A stretch of DNA of 64,000 bases from Ophioderma brevispina (Eukaryota; Echinodermata; Ophiuroidea; Amphilepidida; Ophiodermatidae): contig JAMKCH010010157.1 of NCBI GenBank assembly GCA_023653785.1, forward strand, positions 38,880-102,879, given 5' to 3'. The position numbers and the translations under genes are program-made. The notes under the pieces were generated by a model. That model was not told where the DNA came from and ran no database searches. It worked only from the letters and a program-made list of their open reading frames with translations. How positions within the stretch are numbered: the first letter of the stretch is position 1; the number at the start of each line of letters is the position of its first letter. Of this stretch, positions 57,414 to 64,000 are shown piece by piece.

Positions 57414-58847
57414 TCACCTTGTTGGTGACTGTTAAATGTAGAGTCCTGTGTTTCGTTCATTGCGTTACGAATGATAAAATTACAGATGGGGTTTTAGGGT
57501 GGTGTTGCGTTAAGAAGGATAACTGATTCGAATTGACCTTTATTCTTTGGATTTGGAGTTGTGAGCGCAATGTACTCCATTGGAGAAAATTTATGGTGAA
57601 GCATTCAATCAGATAAATTTTATAGATCTTAAATTGGGCCTTCCCTTTAAAGAACATCATCTTCACCCTTGTTTTTTTACACGTAAAATCATCTGCCAAT
57701 GTAATTTGCTATATTTGTGTATGCATGTAATGTCTTTAATTTGCAAAGGAAAGAAATCCCCATCATTGTGTTTGGGCTGTGTAGCCATTTTTCTTTCCCG
57801 AGTTACTATTTTGCCTCATGCTTTAATTAGTAAACTCAATAAATATATTATGATTATAATTATAGAGTCTGTGTTCGTTCATTGCGTTGAGGGTAAATAC
57901 TTAAATCGGCCACCCCTTTAAAGTAACGGATCATCTTCACCCTATTTTTGTTTGATAAAATTTAGAAACTGTTAAACGAGAGAGGTTGTTTTCGCCAATT
58001 GCATTAAGGATAAAACTGATTATAATTGCCTTATTGTTTAGAAATTAAATCAAAGGGCATGGTGTGTTGAATTTAAATGTTTTTTTACGTATAAAACACA
58101 TTAATTCGTTTACAAACATGTTACATGTTAAGATTGTATTTAAAGACGACACATCTTCGCCCTTGTTGGTTTGATAAATTGTTTAGTTTCTTACATTGTA
58201 GAAACACGTTACTTACGTTATTTTTTGGTTATGAGAAAATATGTATTTAGAAACAATGTTAAATGATAAGAGTATTGTTCATCATCAATTACTTTAAAAT
58301 TTTTAACATAATACTTAAATCGGACCTTCCCTTTAAAGAACGACACATGTTCACCCTTGTTGATAACATTTGTATTATCTTAAATCGGCCGCACCTTCAC
58401 CCTTGTTTGGTTTGACATGTTAAAGATAAGTCTGTGTTCGTTCATTGTGTTAGAATAAATGCTTACTCGGCCATCCCTTAAAGAACGAATTATCTTCACC
58501 CTAGTTGTGAGAAATATGTTAATGGCTTAGAGTTGTTTTCGGCATTGCGTTAAGAAGGCTCAATGATCAAATTTGACTTATTGTTGATTTGGAATTAGTA
58601 AGATGATAAGAGTTTGGTTCCTCATTATTTGCGTTTAAGAAGTTTTATATACTTAATCGGAACGTTCCCTTTTAAGAACGACCTCATCTTCACTTGTTTG
58701 TTGAAAAATATGTTATTTATTTTTTAAAACTCATGTTAAATATAAGGGTTTTTTTCTCATGGTACCCTGGTAAAAAAAAACAAATTTTCTTAGGCTAAAG
58801 GTAGTTTGGTTTGGAAGTTATGAGCGAAAAAGTTCCCCATTTTGGTC

Positions 58848-59190
58848 GATCCATATTAATTTTCACAGTACTCAGCTAAACGGATTGAAATATATACCGG
58901 CGCGCACCTTTATAGAGGGGTTTTAGGGTGAAGGCAATTCAATCCAGTTATAAAATTGTATACGCTTAATTCGGGCCATCCTCCTTTATAAGAGGAATCA
59001 TCTCACCCTTGTTGTTGAGATGATTAGTCTTCATTTTACACAGTACTCATCTAACGGATTGAAATTTGAATATAAAACGGCGCGAAACTTTCATGATGGG
59101 TGTTTTAGGGTGACGCCATTACATCCATATTAGAAATTGTATAATCTAAAATCTGGCCATCCTCCTTTAAAAACGAACATCTTCACCTTG
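58848..59190. repeat. Variant higher-order units in the array
   Basis: Two consecutive units of about 180 bp share CACAGTACTCA, CTAACGGATTGAAAT, CGGCGCG, GTTTTAGGGTGA and CCATCCTCCTTTA. They are not seen elsewhere in the array. Confidence 0.65.
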
Positions 59191-59691
59191 TTTTTTGATA
59201 AAATATGTTATTGAGAAAACAGTTAATGATTAGAGTCTGCAATTCGTTATTGCGTTAAGAAGGATAAAATCATTAAATATCAAAGAGCTTGTGTCTTCTC
59301 TAAATTAAAACATAGGATTTACATTAAAAGATCACTTTAAAGAACGACTCAACGTCAACTTTTTTTTAGAAATTGAGAAAAAATACAAAACCTGTGAAAT
59401 GTGTAAGTTTTGTTTTAAGAACGACTCATCATCACCCTTGTTGTTTAAGAAATGTTAATGTGTGATTTAGCAAACATGTTACATGATCTAGAGTCTTATT
59501 AGTTTAGTTGAGTTTATGATTACAAATATACATCAAGAGGTTGTGTCTTCTTTTTATTGTGTTTGCTCTCAAAGTTAACATAGGCCTTTATATTAGAAGG
59601 ATACGTAAACAACGATCCATCTTCGCCTTCTTTTTTTAGGAAAATTTAGACAGACAAATGCCAAATCATCAATCGCGTTAAGAAGTTTATA

Positions 59692-59978
59692 ACAAGGACA
59701 TGTGGTCCAGTGATACGACGACAGGCTCGTGAATCTGAAGGTCGTGGGATCGAGTTCCACAGCGACCAATTTTTTGCACTCGCTTCCTCCTCCACCCAGG
59801 AGTGAATGGGGATCTGTTAGAGGAATATCCCCATCTAAGTGCTATGGCAGTGCGCTAGTTGCCTGGCACAAACCTTATGAGGCGACATGATTATGACGAA
59901 TTTCCTGATGGCAGCAAGAATAAGGCCGCTCTTTGGAACCCTCGGTAAAAAGCGCAATATAAATCCCCCTATTATTAT
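59692..59978 (+). mobile_element. tRNA-derived SINE, nearly complete
   Basis: Head TGTGGTCCAGTGATA (A box) and GGTCGTGGGATCGAGTTCC (degraded B box). Body with CACCCAGGAGTGAATGGGGA and GGCACAAACC. Tail GGTAAAAAGCGCAATATAAAT passes into TATTATTATA. The head matches the minus-strand SINE at 7140-7285. Inserted within the AT-rich array. Confidence 0.75.
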
Positions 59979-60780
59979 ATACTTAAATCGGCCCTTCCCC
60001 TTTAACGACCGACTATCTCACCCTTTTATGTTGACATGTAAAGGATCTAGTAGGTGTTCGTTCATGTGCAATGATAAATACTAAAATTCGGGCCACCCCT
60101 TTAAAAACAACTCCTCTTCACCCAAGTTTTTTGTGCCCCCAGCCCCCTTTAATAACGAACGACTCATCACCCTATTTGTTTGTTGAAATGTTAAATAATA
60201 GAGTATGTGTGTAAAAAGATCAAAGAAAATGGCTTGTGGGAGTTTTAAAAATGTTGTTTACGTTGAAATCTTTAAGACGACTCTCTTCACCCTTGTTTTT
60301 GTGAGAAAATCGTTCTAGTAGTTCTTTTAAACATGTTAAAGTAATATTGATGGTCAGAAATGGGGATACTGTCCATGTGTTGTTTGATTTGGAAGTTTTA
60401 TGCGAAATGTACTCCATTTGAGTATAAGTTATTTAGAAAAACATCTAATGTATAAGAGTTTGTGTCCGTCATCATTTGCGTTAAGAAGTTATATACTTAA
60501 ATCTGATCTTCCCTTTAAAGAACGACTATCTTCACCCTTGTTTGTTGAACATGTTAAATTTAGAGTGGGTGGTTATCAATGAATTGAAAAGAAAACATGT
60601 TACATTACTAAGAGTTTATGTCGTCATCACTTGTGATAAGAAGTATACTTAAATCGGACCTTCCCCTTTTAAAGAACCCCATCTTCACCCTCGTGTGTTG
60701 ACATGGTTAAATCTAGATTTCTGTGTTCGTCAATTGCGTAAGAAGGATAAATACTTAAATTAGGCCCTCCCCCCTTTAAG

Positions 60781-61160
60781 AACACTTTAAACAACTATCA
60801 AGTTGTTTAAACTTTAAACCAACACTGTTTACCCTGTCATCACTCAACCTGTTTACAATTAGCAATCTTGTTTAAAATTAGCAACTGTTTAAATTAAACA
60901 ACTTGTTTAAAAGTTTAAGCATCAGTTGTTTACATTTTTTAACAAGTGTGTTTAATTGACTTTTAAACAGGTTGAGCGATGACCAGGGTAAACAGCATTG
61001 GTTAAAGGATTGCGAGTTTTCAAACTGGTTTAAAAACTTATACACCTTGTTTAAGACAACTGTTTAACCACCAAACTAAACATGTTTTTAAAACTTAACA
61101 ACAACACTTTAAACAACCCTCTTTTTAAACAGCACCAGTTTAACGTGTTTCTAACATAAA
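60781..61160. repeat. GTTTAAAC-rich palindrome
   Basis: AACCAACACTGTTTACCCTG and TCATCACTCAACCTGTTTA (60818-60856) return inverted as TAAACAGGTTGAGCGATGA and CCAGGGTAAACAGCATTGGTT (60964-61003), a stem of about 40 bp with few mismatches. Spacer and flanks repeat ACTTGTTTAAA, CTGTTTAAA and GTTTAAAC. Confidence 0.8.
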
Positions 61161-61164
61161 ACGT

Positions 61165-61380
61165 CTCATCTTAAACCTATAGTTGTTTGTATGATAGAGT
61201 ACGTGTTAGAAATGATTAACAAAGATGAAAGAGCATGGTGTTGTGTGGATTTAATTTTTGTTGACATAGAAAATCCTTTAAGAACGACTAATCTTCACCC
61301 TTGTTGGTGGAAAATAATTTACAGTAATATATTTAAACCATTTTCCATGATGGTGGAAATGGGATACTCTCAATGGTTAA
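61165..61380. repeat. Last units of the AT-rich array
   Basis: AGTACGTGTTAGAAATGATTA, GATGAAAGAGCATGG and CTTCACCCTTGTTGG match the array variant at 53715-53820. Confidence 0.65.
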
Positions 61381-62250
61381 CAATCAGTGCATGATGGGAA
61401 CGGTAGAGCATCGCGCCGCCGCCTCCGCTGCCACGGCTGTCGAATATAGTGTGACTCCGGATGACGTCATTTTCCTTGAAAATTAACTTAAAGGAGGATG
61501 ACCATTTAAGTCTATTAATTTTCCAGCTTGATAGATGGCCTTCATACAAAACGCCATCTGTATTTTTAGCGCCGATATTCACCCGTTTGCGAGTGAGAGC
61601 TAAAAACGGGATTTTAATCCCCAAAGAGTTCTCTGTAAAATTAATTTGGTGCCAAATGGGGCATATTTTTCTCTCATAACTCCAAACCAACATCCTTAAG
61701 CCCTAGGAGCACAGGTAAAAGAGTACTTTAGTTCTGATACCACACTTTTGACCCCTCCGGTTGCATGAGCTTGCATGATGAGGAACGGTGGAGCATCGCG
61801 CCACGCCGCCGCCAGCGCACGGGTGCATCGATATAGGTGACTCCGAGATGACGTCATTTTCCTTGAAAAGGTATGATGGGAAAAGCGTTAATGCAGATTA
61901 CATAGTGCAATGATTGGATACTATCAATGATCGCGCAAATGCCCATTACCTGATGAAAATGAGATACGTCAATGGAAACAATAAGTGCATAATGGGAACC
62001 GGTAAGCATCGCGCCGCCGCCGCTTACCACGGCTGCATCGATAGAGGTGACTCGGGAATGACGTCACTTCCCTTGAAAAGTGCATGATGGGAAATCCATC
62101 CCAGTTTACTACGGAAATTCCCATTACATAGTTGTCCATGATGGGAAATGGGATCAATGGTGGGAACGGTAGGGCATTGCGCCGCCGCCGCCGCTGCGAC
62201 GGCTGCATCGTTATAGGTGACTCCCGCGATGACGTCACGCTCGTTAAAAC
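61381..62250. repeat. Four units each with GCCGCCGCC and TGACGTCA
   Basis: Units at about 61390-61480, 61777-61870, 61985-62075 and 62158-62250. Each reads ATGGGAACGGTAGAGCATCG, CGCCGCCGCCGC, ACGGCTGCATCGATATAGG, TGACTCCG, then TGACGTCA (61462-61469, 61849-61856, 62059-62066, 62230-62237), with CCTTGAAAA after the first three. TGACGTCA is the CRE consensus bound by CREB/ATF bZIP proteins. The minus frame at 61969-62331 reads the repeat. Confidence 0.8.
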
Positions 62251-62419
62251 AATATAATAATGAGACTTAGAAAGCGCCAGGTAATGATTGTTTGCACTTT
62301 GCAAATTGAAAAAAACTGCCGATCGTAACAAATAAAACTATTTCAGCTGACATTAATTTGAACATTGTGACCTACTGTGTGACAAAATGCACCAAAAATA
62401 AATTAAATATCTGATCACA

Positions 62420-62490
62420 AAAGGTGAAGCTTCGCAGCGCCGCCGCAGCTCCTCTTTTTAAAAAGGTGAAGCTTCGCGGCGCGGCCAAAT
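62420..62490 (-). repeat. GC-rich hairpin units in inverted orientation
   Basis: AAGGTGAAGCTTCGCAGCGC, CGCCGCAGC, CTCTTTTTAAAAAGGTGAAG, CTTCGCGGCGCGGCC. Reverse complement of the unit at 51480-52165, on the far side of the satellite block. Confidence 0.75.
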
Positions 62491-62934
62491 GGGTTGGTAT
62501 CTAAGTTTACCCTATTTAAAATGTGTTTTGCCCCTTAAATTATCGTACTTGTAAATTATTTATGTTCTCCTAATAGGAAGCCCACATTTTTATGGAAAAG
62601 TCCTTCGGGACAGTGTTTTTATTTTGGGGGGCGAGAGATTGTGTGCGTGTGTCATAATCTGTTTTTGGACCTGCCCTGTGAAATCGGTTACCGGTACACC
62701 GATTTTTTATTTTCCCTATATGTGGTCGTGTTAATGCATATACCCCATCAATGACCCGGTTGTGGTTTTAAAAATTCCACCGGCAAAGTGGTTTTAGAGG
62801 AAGGGATGTTGACTTCCACCTTAAATCACGTTTATCGCTGTTATTACAATGGGAAACATATTGTATATGTCTGGGGAATTCCAATATGTCTTCGGATTCC
62901 ATTCCAGTTCATATCTGTCATTTAAAATAATCAG

Positions 62935-63270
62935 TTAAAGAAACTATCATGATTTGCTAAAATCAGCAAATCGAAAAAATCATCAAAATCAGTTTTTTTA
63001 TTTTTTGCATGTATTTTAACAAGTACAGTATCCTAACATACCCTGCAAATGATAAGACCAGACAACCTAATAAGACAGAATCGGAGATTATGAGTCATTA
63101 CTGTCCGTTCGACACTTACTACAACACTCTATTGAATTGGAGAATCGTTCTTGGAACACTGCCGTTTTTTCTCCTTTTCGTCAATTCTACAGGTGAAAAG
63201 GTAAACTTGTGAGATTCTACAGACTTATCTTCTGGATTTCTTCCTACCAATTTTCAATATTTTTTCAAAT
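62935..63270. repeat. Dispersed repeat F, copy 2
   Basis: Same block order and orientation as 50460-50770. The 67-codon frame at 63009-63212 lies within it and is disrupted in the other copy. Confidence 0.7.
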
Positions 63271-64000
63271 CATTGATAGTGGTCTTTAAATGGTGGTTGA
63301 CTTAAGATTCATAGTGGTGGTTCTGCACGCAAACAGTACAGTGACTTAAAATTTCAGATTACTAGCCCTCAATTGGGTAATGGGGTCCTTGGTTACTTTA
63401 TTGTTTTCTGGGGCTATCTTAAAAATATTGATTCTACCTTTATGAACTTTTTAGAGACATTAGTCCAACAATCCTAGTCTTACGCTTACCAACAAGATAC
63501 AAGAAATCATGTGACTCTTGTGGCGGCTGGCACTTTTATTGACCACACACTGTAGCAAGCTACTAGCTTATCACAAAGTCTAACTATAGACATAATTGCC
63601 ATTGATTTCATGGTTTCACTTGAGTAAAACTAGAGCTTCTAAGAGAAGTCAATAAACTTTGGCGTTTAAAGATATCAGGGTCCCTTGCCTGAAGGTAGTT
63701 TTTTTGTTATTCTACAGACCAGAAAATAACCTACGGCATGAAGCAAGGTCTTTGCATCATGAGTTTGCTAGTAAGACCTGTGAATAGCTTAAAGGTTGCA
63801 ATTGTACCGAAGGAGATGGTTGGGAGTGGTTGGGTTTTGGTAATAAAGCACCATTAGTGAAGAACTTCACTTAAAGTCCATCATGTGTGTGATTACTCCG
63901 ATGTCAAGGAAAAGATTCCAGGAGATTTTTCTGTTCAGAATAAGAGTTTTCATGACAAAAAAATTGTCTTTTTATTAATAATGTTTTAAATTTCCAATCC
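63271..64000. other. Unannotated DNA
   Basis: No gene or repeat supportable. Confidence 0.5.

Larger units (their letters stand above)
57414..60780. repeat. AT-rich satellite-like array, right part
   Basis: Two dozen or more degenerate units of the same type as 52870-54162, marked by GTTCGTTCATTGCGTTA, CTTAAATCGG, CCCTTTAAAGAACGAC, ATCTTCACCCTTGTT and ACATGTTAAAT. Some units carry an extra AATGATTAAAAGATCAAAGAGC-type stretch. Frames read through it are meaningless. A SINE sits at 59692-59978. Confidence 0.8.

Noticed and set aside
61969..62331. 120-codon minus frame
   Set aside because: Reads the CRE-carrying tandem units; no independent support.

Overview
The window reads as nuclear DNA of an animal, most likely a marine invertebrate and possibly a deuterostome; the phylum is an inference I cannot prove. 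It is AT-rich. It has no prokaryotic-style operon or long intact reading frame. It does have spliceosomal exon/intron borders, tRNA-derived SINE heads, several APE-type non-LTR retrotransposons (LINEs) and many short terminal-inverted-repeat (TIR) elements. Nearly all long open frames are accidental or run through repeats, so gene calls are few. Many repeat units differ from one another by single-base insertions or deletions. That suggests uncorrected long-read error on top of real decay, so broken frames should not be over-read.

Region by region. 1-8540: a possible exon end at the left edge, four palindromic or TIR elements (820-1734, 2955-3898, 4177-4561, 4855-5340) and three SINE pieces. 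8541-15151: a 6.6 kb element with inverted arms over 1 kb long, made of about 160-bp subrepeats. Inside it are a decayed antisense coding-like stretch, a 15-bp motif repeated seven times, a TTAA-flanked MITE and an antisense LINE tail. 15152-19700: a hAT-like MITE with a clean 8-bp target duplication, and a perfect 203-bp duplication bracketing a 506-bp insert. 19726-20580: the best host gene candidate, a signal-peptide exon spliced to a cysteine-rich exon. 20560-29090: segmental direct repeats and a 5 kb foldback composite. The composite encloses a second copy of the 820-1734 palindrome and two arrays of a GAATTC-centred palindrome carrying paired CCGGAAGT sites. 29091-43000: mostly unrecognised DNA with a SINE-bearing dispersed repeat, a mariner-like TIR element, a 0.9 kb palindrome and SINE heads. 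43003-43166: a second plausible coding exon. 44760-50010: two Jockey-like LINE copies in the same orientation. 50460-63270: a block of satellite-like arrays between two direct copies of one dispersed repeat. It holds GC-rich hairpin units, an AT-rich array of roughly 125-bp units, a CR1/L2-like LINE with a 2A-like motif inside that array, a SINE, a GTTTAAAC-rich palindrome, and four units each carrying TGACGTCA.

No genes here can be shown to work together. The two exon candidates (19726-20381 and 43003-43166) are on the + strand but cannot be linked to each other from this sequence. The main content is the nesting of mobile and tandem repeats: older arrays and inverted-repeat elements hold younger MITEs, SINEs and LINEs.
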